From NCBI GenBank assembly GCA_026182355.1, contig JAPFBL010000068.1:2001001-2065000 (forward strand): a stretch of 64,000 bases of DNA. The letters run 5' to 3'. A program made the translations under genes and the position numbers. Shown here piece after piece: positions 45,691-56,231 of this stretch. The stretch is from Hermatobates lingyangjiaoensis (lineage: Eukaryota; Arthropoda; Insecta; Hemiptera; Hermatobatidae). Positions within the stretch are counted from its first letter, which is position 1, and every line of letters begins with the position of its first letter. Under the pieces are notes generated by a model. That model ran no database searches. It was not told the origin of the DNA and worked only from the letters and a program-made list of their open reading frames with translations.

Positions 45691-48535
45691 ATTAATTATT
45701 ATTTCATTCTTAGTACTAAGTTCATTCAATAAACAAACATTTTCTTCAATATAGCTGTTTAAAATGGATTAACTCATTAATGAACACAGCCTGTATTAAA
45801 TCACTTGTTTTAATGACATTTCATATGTGATCAAATTCAATAAATTATACAATTATGTTCATAATCCTACTTTAGATACAAATTAATTCGCACTACACAA
45901 ATTCAGTATTATGGTTTCTGCGATGCGCAGAAGTTTTAGATTTCTAGAAGAATTCTTAATGTACCCGTTTGCCATTTAGTCCCATATTTTCAATTGAATG
46001 TATAGATGAAATTGAATGGATGTAGTTTCGAATGCACTTAGCAAGAGAGAGGCTGAAGTCGCGTGCTAATGATGCAATTAGCTTAAATTGGGTGACATTT
46101 GATCAGAAATAAACATGTCTAATATATTGCAGTGTATCAGCTTTGTACACGTTCATCCTTTTCATTGCCGATTTCAAATCCCTTTCTAATTTCTTTTTAG
46201 TTTGGGAATTCGTGAAGGTAATCTAGAGGTGTCACACCCACTCTAGTATTTCTCCACTGACATCATGAATTCAGGACGGCTGATGAAGTATCAAGTTCAC
46301 ACAACTGATACAGATGTCTTTCTCAGATTGTGTTGTTTTTCTTCTAATCCAAGTGATCTTCTGCTGACTTTTAGTGCTTTACTCGATAAACATCTTAAGC
46401 TTGTAAATTAATTGCCATAATTATTATTAGCTTAGATATATTAATTAATAATTGGGTATAATCAATTGTGAAATGAATACAGACAGTAACCTGTGGTAAT
46501 AACGGACTTGCTATTTTGTCTAAGAAGCGTATGAAATACAGAAGTACTAATGCTTTCATTGACGTTTAATATCAAAGATAGACGTATGAAAGTATTGCGT
46601 TCTCGAGAAAATTCCCATATCCAGTTTACAACAGAAATGCAAGTTTCCAGATCTCTTGAGTCCAATAAAATAGGTTTCCCAAATTGAATTGTGTGTTAGT
46701 GCGTGTGTGCTACATATTTCTTTATTTAAGAGTATTAACCGCCTAGTTGCAAAATGTTTATAAAACGTTTGTAAAATTACATTTTCATTATATCACTTAC
46801 ATGAAATAGTAATGATATAATGAACTACACAGAAGGAAATATGATTTTACTTCTAATATTGTATACATCTTAAATATAGGGGTAATGTTATCATATACCT
46901 ATTATAAGTATTCAATTAATTACAAATACTATGTAATCTCAGAAACGTGCTTTTTTTATATAGTTAAAAAGTTTTTCAAACGTGCTTTGAAAAAATATAG
47001 TTGTTATAATCATGGCTGCTTTTATAATAGTATTATGAGTGATCATCTTCACATAACATCAAATCTTGATTTTCATATTTAGGTTGCTGTTAACCCTGAG
47101 ACGGAATAGCAAACTCGGTATGAGTATTCCATAGGGAGTACTTTATTTGTGAAAAAATCCGTTTTTCACTAAAACCGAGGTGGGTCTGTTTTTTTGTTGA
47201 AATTGTCGTTCTAGATCAAAAGCAACTGAAGCGTACTGGAATAGGGGTAAAGTATGTTTTAAAGAACTATTTGAGCAGGCACATTCCATGTCTTATTCCT
47301 CTAAAATGTATTGGTTACATTTAAGGTAGAATTCATCTAGTGTCTCAAGATGATAAGGAAGCTCACGAAAATTATCTGTGACTACATCAGAGTTGGTCGG
47401 TTTGTTAGCGTGACATAGACCGCTGCTGACAAAATAACATAAAGTACAGAGCTTCTCAAGTATATAATTGAGAATAAACAACAATCCTAAGAGTCACACG
47501 AAGGATGTTTTGAAACACCATGAAGTAGTTATCACCAAAGTTTGATTCAATTCGTACACATTGTATATTATCAAACAGCTTGTTTAGCAAAGAACTTACC
47601 AATGTTGGGGTCAGTTCAAAAAATCTGGAGGGGTTTACACTCAACTTAACTGTAAGCACAACCATTCTCTGAAAGAATAAATAAATAAATTAATTAATGG
47701 ATCTTTGCCAATTTCGTTTAGTTATCATTTTTGAAATAATAATACAAACAGTAAATTAAAATGAAATATAAATTACCAGCAGAGGTGCCCTACTTTGACG
47801 GGTATTTTACATTCAGAGATGATGCTTGATATTTCAAAATATTATTAGAAATTATAGAATAGTAGGAAATATCATTATTAGTACAGTCCATAAATTTGAT
47901 TAGATCTGGAGTTTCTTTTTCTTTTGCAGCTTTAGATACTGAGTTGAAATTTGATTTTATTCTTGGTATACTTCTTTTTTAGTAATCGGTTAGGTAGGAC
48001 TCACTTTTCTAAAGCGAGCAAACAATGGCAAACGCGAACGAAATTAAAATCAACTAACAATACTCGTTAGAGTATTAGGCACCTAAAAATACCTCTATAT
48101 TTTCAACTATGTACCTATATACCTGTGCAGCTAACCCAAATACAGCTTAAAAGTCCACAACTTCTCTTCTACGTTGAATCTCCAATTCATTCTAATTTTA
48201 GCTTTTAAGTTAGGCATACACAAATCTACTGTCAAAGTTTCAGCTTGCTATGACCTAGGGTTGTTAAGTTTTCTTGAGACAAAATTTTTGGACAAATAGA
48301 CAGAAATTTTTCTATGGATGGATTCAGTTTCTCTAATATATAAAACGTAAATATAACTTGAAATTAGTCAGTTCTAAGAAATGAACAGAGAAAACCATTC
48401 TTTTATTTATATAGACATTTGATTTTAATTTTTTTTTAATCAGCAAATTTTATTTTAAAAGGTTTTAAGATTTATGAATTTTCTTCTAATTGATATCTTA
48501 AAATATGAATATTTTAATTATTACTCAAGTTTACT
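45691..48535. other. Stretch without a supported gene, one family T box
   Basis: Frames of up to 69 codons (46462-46665, 47456-47665 on minus) have no recognised domain. Near 47625-47655, minus strand, a family T box variant (AGTTAAGTTGAGTG, then CCCCTCCAGATTT) occurs. Confidence 0.4.
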
Positions 48536-48610
48536 GGAATTTTATTTTTAATAAATTGCTTATATTGAAGTCTAAGATTTTAATAAGATTATGGTAATCA
48601 CACCGCGGAA

Positions 48611-48755
48611 TTAGTAGTCGTCCTTTTTAGTCCTTTGTAATAATGCATAAGTCGTTAAATTTGTAATATAAGCTACTCCCATAAAGATAATTGTTAAGAC
48701 GAATGTAATTGAAATTGCAAGTTTCCATAATAACGAGATGAGCAGGGAAGAATTA
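48611..48755 (-). CDS. Possible terminal exon encoding a membrane segment
   Basis: On the minus strand a possible splice acceptor TTCTTCATGCAG lies at 48756-48767. Behind it is an open frame to TAA at 48611 that encodes LLWKLAISITFVLTIIFMGV, a membrane-spanning stretch, followed by a short tail ending QRTKKDDY. AATAAA lies 65 bases past the stop (48541-48546 complement). Acceptor, hydrophobic helix, basic tail and poly(A) signal together make a plausible last exon of a membrane protein. In AT-rich DNA such hydrophobic frames also arise by chance, and I recognise no family. Confidence 0.3.
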
Positions 48756-49125
48756 CTGCATGAAGAATGAGTCGAAACACATTTCGACTTCAAATGCCAC
48801 TGAACATTGCATTAAATATGTCGAACTAGTGAGAGATTACATTTTCAACATGTAACCAGCACACATTCAAAAAATTACATCATGTTACTAATGCCACAAA
48901 TGGTTCAAGGAAACTCAAAACTTGAAAAACCGACAAAAGCGATTTTTTTTTATCTATATATTTTACTGATAGTCAAGTAAAAAATAAAATCAAAATATAA
49001 AAAAATCATGCAAAAATAGCCAAAATTAATAAAATAAAAATTTATTTTTAATAAAAATTAGAATTTACAGAGATTTGTTGGATGCAATCAAAGCTGTAAA
49101 ATATACAGAATAAAGCATCTTTTTC
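48756..49125. other. AT-rich stretch without a gene
   Basis: If the terminal exon at 48611-48755 is real, this would be intron. Nothing recognisable. Confidence 0.35.
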
Positions 49126-49129
49126 TACA

Positions 49130-49352
49130 TGGGCCACCTTTAATGAGGCTTGATGCCTTTCGGACTGTACAACAGTGAAAACGTGGTTCGTTTTTGATTA
49201 GGCACGCAAACGCAATTAACTTGATTTTACGTTTGGGCAAATAGCAGTACCGACCAGCCAAATGAATTTGGTGTCACCCATCCAAGTGTCAAGCACTCCC
49301 AATGTTGCTTCATTTCGGTGAAATCAGTAGCCTCTAATATACCTACGACCTT
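49130..49352 (-). mobile_element. 5S-rRNA-derived SINE, copy 3
   Basis: Read on the minus strand: GTCGTAGGTATATTAG, TTTCACCGAAATGAAGCAAC (A-box region), then GACACTTGGATGGGTGACAC (C-box region, very close to 5S rRNA). The shared tail follows: CGAACCACGTTTTCACTG, TGTACAGTCCGAAAGGCATC, AAGCCTCATTAAAGGTGGCC. The tail aligns with those of copies 1 and 2. It lies about 70 bp before the family T repeat. Confidence 0.65.
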
Positions 49353-49423
49353 TGGCTAGAATCAATGAAGAACTTAACAAGTCTCCTTAATTTGTTTAAA
49401 TAAAAGTAAAATATATTTATTAC

Positions 49424-50270
49424 TTTACTATAAGTAAAGTATAGTGATCGTGAAAAAATTCGATCTCGAGATTTTGACGGAATTACATGTTTTGAGGTCC
49501 CAGAAGTCGTTTTATGAAGTTTTTGCGATGATGTCTGTGTGTGTGTGTGGGTGGGTGGGTGGGTGGGTGGGTGGGTGAGTGTGTTAGCATTGCTTGTTAC
49601 CACGCTACGGTCCAGAATCTTTGATGGATTAAGTTGATATTTTACACAAAAATAGGCCTCATAAAGACGAAGATCCCTATTGTTTGGGAAGAATTATGCA
49701 TGATGGGAAAGTCACTTTTTGTGCCAAAAACCGTTTTTTTTAAAACATTTATTTCTCCTAAAGTGATAATCCTACAGTTTTGAAATTTTGACATTATCTT
49801 TAAGGTTACAAATGAAACAAACGAAAAATATATTCAGAACTTTAAAACAACGGAAAATATTTTTTTTTAATAAAATGTAAAAATTTTGACTTGTAATTCA
49901 ATCTCAAACCTTGTGAGAGCGATACAAGCCATACTGTTTGACGGATCAAAATGAAACTATGCCTAAAAATAGAACATTATGTGAAGAATGAGTTGAGATA
50001 TTTTTTTTTAAAATTACGTTCGCTAATGGGGCGTTACAGTACGATTTCTGTTTTCAGAAAATGTTTTTTTGAAGCTAAACGGCTCATTAAAAAATAAAGA
50101 AAATTTGACCAAAAATGGAACAAAAAATTAGCAATTCATAAAAAAAAATTCATGAAGTTTCAATTACGGTAAAGAGCAATAACGATATAAAAACTGTTTG
50201 TTTATCCTAGACTATGAGAACACCTGCTATACATGTCGAATTTTTTATATTTTTTTACATTGTTTACATT
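49424..50270 (+). repeat. Family T repeat, longest copy
   Basis: It begins with ACTTTACTATAAGTAAAGT, a 19-bp palindrome, and runs through AGATTTTGACGGAATTACAT, CGTTTTATGAAGTTTTTG, a GGGT microsatellite, CAAAAATAGGCCTCATAAAG, TTTAATAAAATGTAAAAATT, GGATCAAAATGAAACTATG and TAAACGGCTCATTAAAA, to ATCCTAGACTATGAGAACAC near 50205. It contains no frame long enough for a transposase. It provides the reference order for the copies at 4.0, 6.2, 29.9 and 30.3 kb. Confidence 0.7.
49549..49576 (+). repeat. (GGGT)7, potential G-quadruplex
   Basis: Seven consecutive GGGT units after a (TG)n tract, inside a family T repeat. Four or more GGG runs with one-base loops match the classic parallel G-quadruplex pattern. 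The equivalent position in the 6.3-kb copy has only (TG)n. Confidence 0.85.
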
Positions 50271-51610
50271 GACTTAGAAATTTTTTGAGCGAATCCACTG
50301 AGATAAAATTGATATTTATAAAGGAACAATTTAAATTGTTTATTGACTTATATGAGATGTATGAGGAATAATATTGTGCAGGAAAATGGTAACACTCACT
50401 CAGTAAAAATTCGTATATATGTTATTTGACAAAAGGGGAAGGAAAATGATCTTATTAAATACTAAGAAGCCATAAAATTCAAAGTATAATAATTCCGTAA
50501 AAACCAAAAATGAAAAAGATAATTTAAAATTGATATCTTTCGTTTAGAGATTAATAAATGTAATTATCATACATCTTTAATTATAAATCATCTTAAAACA
50601 ACATTTCTTCGCTGTTTATGATGTTTTTCAGAGAAAAAAAGGGTATTTTCTTGTTTTAAATTTGAAAATTTTACTTTAATATTCAATGTAGAAGGACGTC
50701 AAGTAAACGATGTAAGAAGTCCACTGGCTATTTGAACAAAAGTCATGTTCTCTTGTAGGAGAATGTTTCGTATCAAGAAATGTTCACATTGGTTTTTCAA
50801 AAATGTTATTACTGTTGTAGTTATACTAATGAAATTATTTGCATCAGCTGTGTGATGTACAAAAATAAGCATATATAGTGATATGTCCTTCAATCACTAT
50901 CTGTACTACCTCAGGAATGAAAGACTATTAATCATATCCCATTTAGATGTTTACGTTATGCTTAAATGAGACGTTATGTGTTATATACTCAAAGAATTTG
51001 CTATTAAGTTACTTATAGTAAAGTTGAGTGTAGGCCACTCCAAATTTTTTTTATATATATTTTATCGAACATACACAATTTCAATCATAAATTCAAATCA
51101 TATTGAACACAATTTGGTATTCAATTTTGTTTTAAATCAGGAATATTACAAACCGGTAAAAAGTTTTCCGTAAAAATTATCCTTCCCAAAAGGAGGAGGT
51201 AATTGACGGCACCAGACTTGAAATTTCACCATACTAATTTCAAGAAAGTTTAAGAGGAGTTATTTAAAATTCATTATATGATGTCCACTGATTTTTATTG
51301 ATGATTCAGCAAACATAGTCATGCGGTATACAGGTATAAATTACTTGGTAGTCCAGAAGATTCTGTCGCTCAGAACTAGGTTTGATCTTGGCTTCCCTCA
51401 TGCTGTTGAATTTTTTAACCATCCTTACTCCTGGAAAAACAACTGCAGTTCCACTTAAATCATGTGCATTAATAGAATGTTTTTGAAAAAGCGTCTATTT
51501 CAAAATTGAAATAGACGTCCAATGATTTGTTCTTTCAACGTATACGCGATTTTACATTTCCTACTATTCTAAAATTTAAGATATGTTTGTTATTATTTTA
51601 ATTGGTGATT
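50271..51610. other. Stretch without a gene, one family T box
   Basis: At 51005-51045 TTACTTATAGTAAAGTTGAG is followed by TGTAGGCCACTCCAAA, the second type of family T boundary. A small hairpin GTCTATTTCAAAATTGAAATAGAC lies at 51493-51516, arms of 12 with no loop. Confidence 0.45.
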
Positions 51611-51612
51611 AA

Positions 51613-51993
51613 CTATTTCGGTAATAGGCGAAACTCCATTTGGTAGACCATTGGACCACCTTGGGTATAAAGTTTCATCAGCTGAAGTTTATTTAAAATA
51701 GCGACATTTAACGAGTGAGGTACATGTGTGGGATCATTCACAACAGCCCCATGAGGTTTATTTAATAGAGTTCTTAAGTGATTGTGACTTAACCTTAAAG
51801 GTCTTTTATCACTTCTACTTCTTATGTCAATCACAGTATTGCACATAGAGTGAAGTACAGGTCGTGAGAAGTGATTATTCTGTAGGCATATTGCCCTATG
51901 ACCTTGACCTCTGTAAATCATTATACAAAAATACGCAAGAAACGCTGAAGAGATTGAGTAGAAAGTTGAACGACTTAAAGAAATTTTATTCAT
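51613..51993 (-). CDS. Unidentified open frame of 126 codons
   Basis: This is one of the longer non-repeat frames in the window. The deduced protein is His- and Leu-rich with no low-complexity part, no membrane segment of convincing length and no motif I know. No splice site or poly(A) signal was confirmed. It could be a chance frame or part of an old element; I do not assign a function. Confidence 0.15.
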   Translation of the reverse strand: MNKISLSRSTFYSISSAFLAYFCIMIYRGQGHRAICLQNNHFSRPVLHSMCNTVIDIRSRSDKRPLRLSHNHLRTLLNKPHGAVVNDPTHVPHSLNVAILNKLQLMKLYTQGGPMVYQMEFRLLPK

Positions 51994-52700
51994 CAGTCAG
52001 TCAAAGTAGCCAATAGTTTCTGCTGCCTCTCAAAGGTGTTCTCCTTGCTTGACCGGGTCGCTTAATTATTAACAAACTCTAAACCGGTTTATAGAAGACG
52101 TGGAAAATACTTCGAATATTTCGCAAACAAAAAAGTTTTCAATGTGACTGCAGGCTAGCTGAAACGTTTTCTCAGAGGGATTTTTTTGTGTGAAATGAAA
52201 ATCGATTACGAAGTTTCAGGCCTTAAGCCTAACTTCATCTCTATCCGAGGAAGAGTTGGGTGATCCTGGACTATTGATCTTATGAGATTTGTTGTAAGAG
52301 ATGATGCCATGAGGAGACCAGGAGACCTATGCAGAACCTTTGGATGAATTGAAGTGTGCAGTTACGACCTACTAGATAGTTGTATGAATTAGAATAGTTG
52401 GGGAGTTCTAAAATATCTCCAAACCTGCCCTATACTTGATGACTCTCTGTACATGTTTAAAACTGTTTCAATTACTGATATTTAAAAGAGATGGCAGAAA
52501 ACTTATTCTGCTGCAATCAACGCATTTTCGTCTTTTCATCTATAAGAAAATGTGTGAATCTCAAAATGTTGATGCTTATTTTGGAGAATTATGAAAACCC
52601 TTCCTGAGGAAGAAGCACTGAAAAAAGTATTGTAGTCCAGTTTGTTCAGGAACAGTGTATTAAGTATGCAACAGTTTTTTCTCTCATAAAAAGAACTTTC
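51994..52700. other. Stretch without a supported gene
   Basis: The GC-richer part 52200-52330 has no recognised content. At about 52604 CTGAGGA is followed by CTGAAA 14 bases later, similar to the box of the foldbacks but without the stem, so I do not count it. Confidence 0.35.
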
Positions 52701-52702
52701 GT

Positions 52703-52905
52703 TAATTTACTACAAATTGATTGAATTTTGCTTGAATAATAATTCAATTCCAATGACAAAATGTAATTTCAATATCAGGAATAGGAATGTGACCACCGGC
52801 TACAAAGTGAATAGCAGGGCAATGCCTTCGGGGATTAGTCCTGGGTCGGTTATTTCGTCATTCCTATTGATACTTCTTGATAGCTTTACACCTGAGAGGT
52901 CTTAA
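52703..52905 (+). pseudogene. Possible LINE reverse-transcriptase fragment
   Basis: The frame includes KLIEFCLNNNSIPM, then SRAMPSGISPGSVISSFLLI. The part G.SPGSVIS..LL is close to the reverse-transcriptase motif GVPQGSVLSPLLF of jockey/R1-like LINEs, and the preceding segment fits the helix before it. The frame ends soon after. No catalytic YADD was found nearby. Based on a short motif only. Confidence 0.35.
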
Positions 52906-53485
52906 ACCCATCAGGTGAGTGATTTTGCCTCCTTCCTTATTTCAGAAGGGAAATTAACGGAAAAGCAAATGTAATCGTAAATATAATATCAGAGTAGTGA
53001 ATCATGCAAATAATCATTGATCTATAATCAGATTTACATTACTAAATCTTACTGAGGAGTAGTATGCTAAAGATATATCATTATGCTCTAAATGTTATAC
53101 CACGCTATTTTTAACTCGATTGTATAGTAAAACGCTCAATTTATGGAATGAGTCAGTTTGTATCTTAGTTTTGAACTCTGACATCCTGTTTTAAAGAGCG
53201 CTGATATCTGTCATTAGGGATTACAAGATAGTTTCAGTTATTATACCACTGATAGTAGTGTGGGGTAATAACTATAAATATTATGGAAAATACTTGACAA
53301 AAAAAGGACTTCCATCCATCTGGTTTTCTTACCAAAGAGCAGAATATGGTGTGAAATTGCGAAGAAGTAGTACAGTGTCAGGCAGATGGTACCGCGAAAA
53401 GATGGAGAAATGAACAAAAGTAAAACATTTCTAAGGGAATTTTTGTTTGACCCAAGTGCCTACCAGTCATAGAGCTTTCAAGGTG
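52906..53485. other. Stretch without a gene, up to the mariner
   Basis: Nothing recognised; it ends with the TA target at 53486-53487. Confidence 0.4.
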
Positions 53486-53487
53486 TA

Positions 53488-53516
53488 CGAGGTGTATAAA
53501 TAAAGTAGTGAGACTG
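53488..53516 (+). repeat. Mariner left terminal inverted repeat
   Basis: 29 bp ending in GTAGTGAGACTG. It differs from the right repeat by one base (TATAAA against TGTAAA) and starts directly after TA. Confidence 0.9.
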
Positions 53517-53677
53517 GCAACGTCGCTTTCGATCTGGCAACGCTGGAGACGCGTGGCCTTGAGTAGCATCAAGTGCACGTGTGATGCGCCTCCAGTATGA
53601 ATCTGAACTCGCCACAGTCATTTGTTTGTCCGTAGCGTTGGTTTTCGTGAAATGGTTTTTTCTTGAGCGTTTTAAAA

Positions 53678-54334
53678 ATGAGTGACCTCAAAGTTGAGCA
53701 GCGGTGTGCAATCAAATTTTGCTTCAGACTTGGACATAATGCAACCGAAACTTTTGAAAAACTTCAGGAGGCCTATGGAGAACGTGTTTTATCAAGGGCA
53801 CAGGTTTTTCGGTGGTTTAAGGAATTTTCAGAAGGAAGAGAGTCGATTGAAGATGAACCACGAAGCGGAAGGCCTTCAAGTGCAAACACCGATGAAAATG
53901 TCAACAGAGTACGGAACCTTGTGCGTTCAGATCGTTCAGATCGTTTCGAGGTCCTTGAAAGACTTCGAAAAAGAGTCCTTCGTGTGCGGCCAAACATCAA
54001 AGACAAGTGGGTGTTGCATCACGACAACGCGCCCTGTCACACTGCCATCTCAATAAACGAGTTTTTGGCCAGTAAAAACATTCCTGTTGCTCCTCAGCCT
54101 CCTTATTCACCAGACTTGAGTCCTTGTGACTTTTTCCTCTTCCCGAGATTGAAAAATCACCTCAAGGGAACTCATTTCGGGACACTACAAAACATACAAA
54201 CTGCTGTAACCGACCAGCTGAAGGCCATTCCAGAATCCGAGTTCCAGCAATGCTACAATGATTGGAAGGACCGTCTTCAGCGCTGTGTGGCTTCCGAAGG
54301 GAACTATTTTGAAGGTGACAATATCACATTGTAA
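53678..54334 (+). CDS. Mariner transposase with an in-frame central deletion
   Basis: 218 residues from ATG at 53678, against about 345 in full mariner transposases. Residues 1-83 hold the N-terminal DNA-binding part (LKVEQRCAIKFCFRLGHNAT, ALSRAQVF-like SRAQVFRW) and the linker RSGRPS (62-67). The protein then jumps at residues 84-91 (SDRSDRFE) into the C-terminal part. It keeps the second catalytic Asp in HHDNAPCH (116) and the third in SPCDFFLFP (151), exactly 34 residues apart, the DD34D rule. The first catalytic Asp (usually in GDES/TW) lies in the lost part, so it cannot transpose. At the junction a 9-bp word, CGTTCAGAT, is repeated in tandem (53924-53941). The frame is open to TAA, so it may still make a TIR-binding protein; that is inference. 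Confidence 0.9.
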   Translation: MSDLKVEQRCAIKFCFRLGHNATETFEKLQEAYGERVLSRAQVFRWFKEFSEGRESIEDEPRSGRPSSANTDENVNRVRNLVRSDRSDRFEVLERLRKRVLRVRPNIKDKWVLHHDNAPCHTAISINEFLASKNIPVAPQPPYSPDLSPCDFFLFPRLKNHLKGTHFGTLQNIQTAVTDQLKAIPESEFQQCYNDWKDRLQRCVASEGNYFEGDNITL

Positions 54335-54364
54335 TTATATTTGAATAGAAAATTTAAAAAAAAT

Positions 54365-54393
54365 CAGTCTCACTACTTTATTTACACACCTCG
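54365..54393 (-). repeat. Mariner right terminal inverted repeat
   Basis: CAGTCTCACTACTTTATTTA followed by CACACCTCG, then TA. It is the complement of the left repeat with one mismatch and lies 30 bases after the transposase stop codon. Confidence 0.9.
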
Positions 54394-54395
54394 TA

Positions 54396-56005
54396 TCTAT
54401 GCTGTCAGAAGAACCGGTAAGTCAGCCGCTAGCGTGACATGGGAGATGACTTTGTGGTAATCTTGAAGATGCCATGTGTACGCTACAATATGGCTTGAAA
54501 ATTAGAAAGAGAATGCTCTTTAAGAAGGCATTTATTTTTTTTTTAAAAATTGTTTTTATACCTTTAAGAGCTTAAGAAAAGCCTAATATTTTGTGGTACG
54601 TTTAATCTGCAGAATGATTGATTTCCTTAGATTGGCATTAAGCAACTTCACAAGAAGCCTTGTACTTAACTTCTGATAATCAATATGTATAAAATGCCAA
54701 TATATGGTACAGTTTATGTGTCGTTCTTTACTAGGTACCTGTAGCTTTAATGTTTCTTGAAGGGAATATCCCAATACATTTAAAAAGCTAGTCAGAAAGT
54801 CTATCCCGAGGCAATATTTAACACCAGATGTTTCTTGTAATTTTGTGGAAACATAAACTACCTATTTTCGAAGAATGTCTTTGATGTCCCAAATTCAGAA
54901 ATATGATAGTTAATATATATATATATATAAACTAAAAAGGTGCTGAGGAACCGTTTCTGTTTTGAATTCAATTGTATATATTATACAATCATTATTATGA
55001 TGTTATTGATAACATCAACATAAAATTATTCTAAAAATAGAAGAGAAATCCTATTCATAAGACTTCGTCTGAAAGAGATAAAGACTTTTAAATACTTATT
55101 AAAAAATAATAAGCAATGGACTTCACTGGCTTGGTAAAGCCATACTCAAGATGAAGCATTTGTCCGATTTCATTACAAAACAATTATCTAATGTTGACTA
55201 AAATGCAGTAGGATATATGATGAGTAAGATCCCCAAAATATATTTGGGATCTAATAATCTTATAAAGAGCTACCTCCTTAGAGTATCATCTGGGCGGGGA
55301 GGTCTAAACCAGGTAAAGGTCGAAGGTCGATCACCCTGTGTCGGCCGTACCATGCCAAAAGAAAGTGCTTTCCTGTACATCCGGGCAATAACTGTTTACC
55401 TTCATTTTATTCCAATCTTCCCAAATCAAATCACAAATAGTATTTTATTTTTTAAAAAATATTTTAATGCATTCTTTGTATATTAAATTAATGTTTATAT
55501 AAAAAAAACTGAAAGAAGGGGACTACTTTAAAATGAAATAATGTAGATGGCATTGATTAGAATGATGATAAATGCTTAATCATTCTAAAAAGGCGCCTAT
55601 TACGCTCTTGGTTTAGTTTATCCGCGTCTCCCAGAACCTTTAAACCTGTTTATTGTGTTAACCAGTTAATTCTTTTAATAATACTTCAAATAGTAAGTAC
55701 AAATTCCTTCTTGTTTTTTTTATTTTTTATGATTTCTCTTAATGTTAAATATTATTATTTTCATCATTAGTAACTAAATAAAACAATTCCACTACCTAGA
55801 TAAACTAAATCCACAGAAACTGTACTCATAAAAGATTTCACAAAAACTAACTATTATATTTCTACTGTCTGGCATTAAGTTGAAAGATGTAAGTCGCTTC
55901 GAAGAAAAGCGACATTTATGTGTGTTGTTTCTCTGAAATTACTTTTATAAAAACATGTAAAAATAATTAATTAATTCCTAAGTAATTACTAAACAAATCT
56001 TGACA
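54396..56005. other. Stretch without a supported gene
   Basis: The frame 55217-55486 (89 codons) crosses a GC-richer block with no recognised domain. A (TA)n tract is at 54914-54930. A small hairpin, GTCGCTTCGAAGAAAAGCGAC, lies near 55889. Confidence 0.4.
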
Positions 56006-56009
56006 GATA

Positions 56010-56231
56010 TGCTGAATCTGATGTTTCCTTTTGAAAGTTGCAAACATTTGTTGCTATTTGGACGTTGTTTTGAATATTAATAAATGCATTTTTCGTCAAC
56101 GTACGAGTATGCTGTATTTTTTACTGTTCGCATGAATTTCTCCAAAAATGTTTGGTTGGTACGTGGAAGAATTTTTCATCAGAGATTTCGCCGGTTTTGA
56201 CACGCACTGACAAAAAAGTTGCCCACCCCTG
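56010..56231 (-). mobile_element. hAT-type transposon, one end
   Basis: On the minus strand CAGGGGTGGGCAACTTTTTT begins at 56231, the classic hAT terminal form, followed by TGTCAGTGCGTGTCAAAACC and GGCGAAATCTCTGATGAAAA. The 8 bases outside (GTCTATGA) would be one half of the expected 8-bp target duplication. I did not find the other end or a transposase frame. The inner limit is uncertain. Confidence 0.6.

Larger units (their letters stand above)
53488..54393 (+). mobile_element. Mariner transposon with intact ends, internally deleted
   Basis: The element is 906 bp, flanked by a TA duplication (53486-53487 and 54394-54395). Terminal inverted repeats are 29 bp, starting CGAGGTGTATAAATAAAG on the left and CGAGGTGTGTAAATAAAG on the right (minus strand), with one mismatch. 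Typical mariners are about 1.3 kb; here some 380 bp are missing from inside the transposase gene. Intact ends and TA suggest a fairly young insertion that was mobilised by a full-length copy elsewhere. Confidence 0.92.

Noticed and set aside
52600..52640. Another hammerhead-like box (CTGAGGA then CTGAAA)
   Set aside because: No stem lies between the two parts and the site is not in a foldback repeat.
53682..54056. Second open frames (+ and -) inside the mariner
   Set aside because: They are shadows of the transposase frame.
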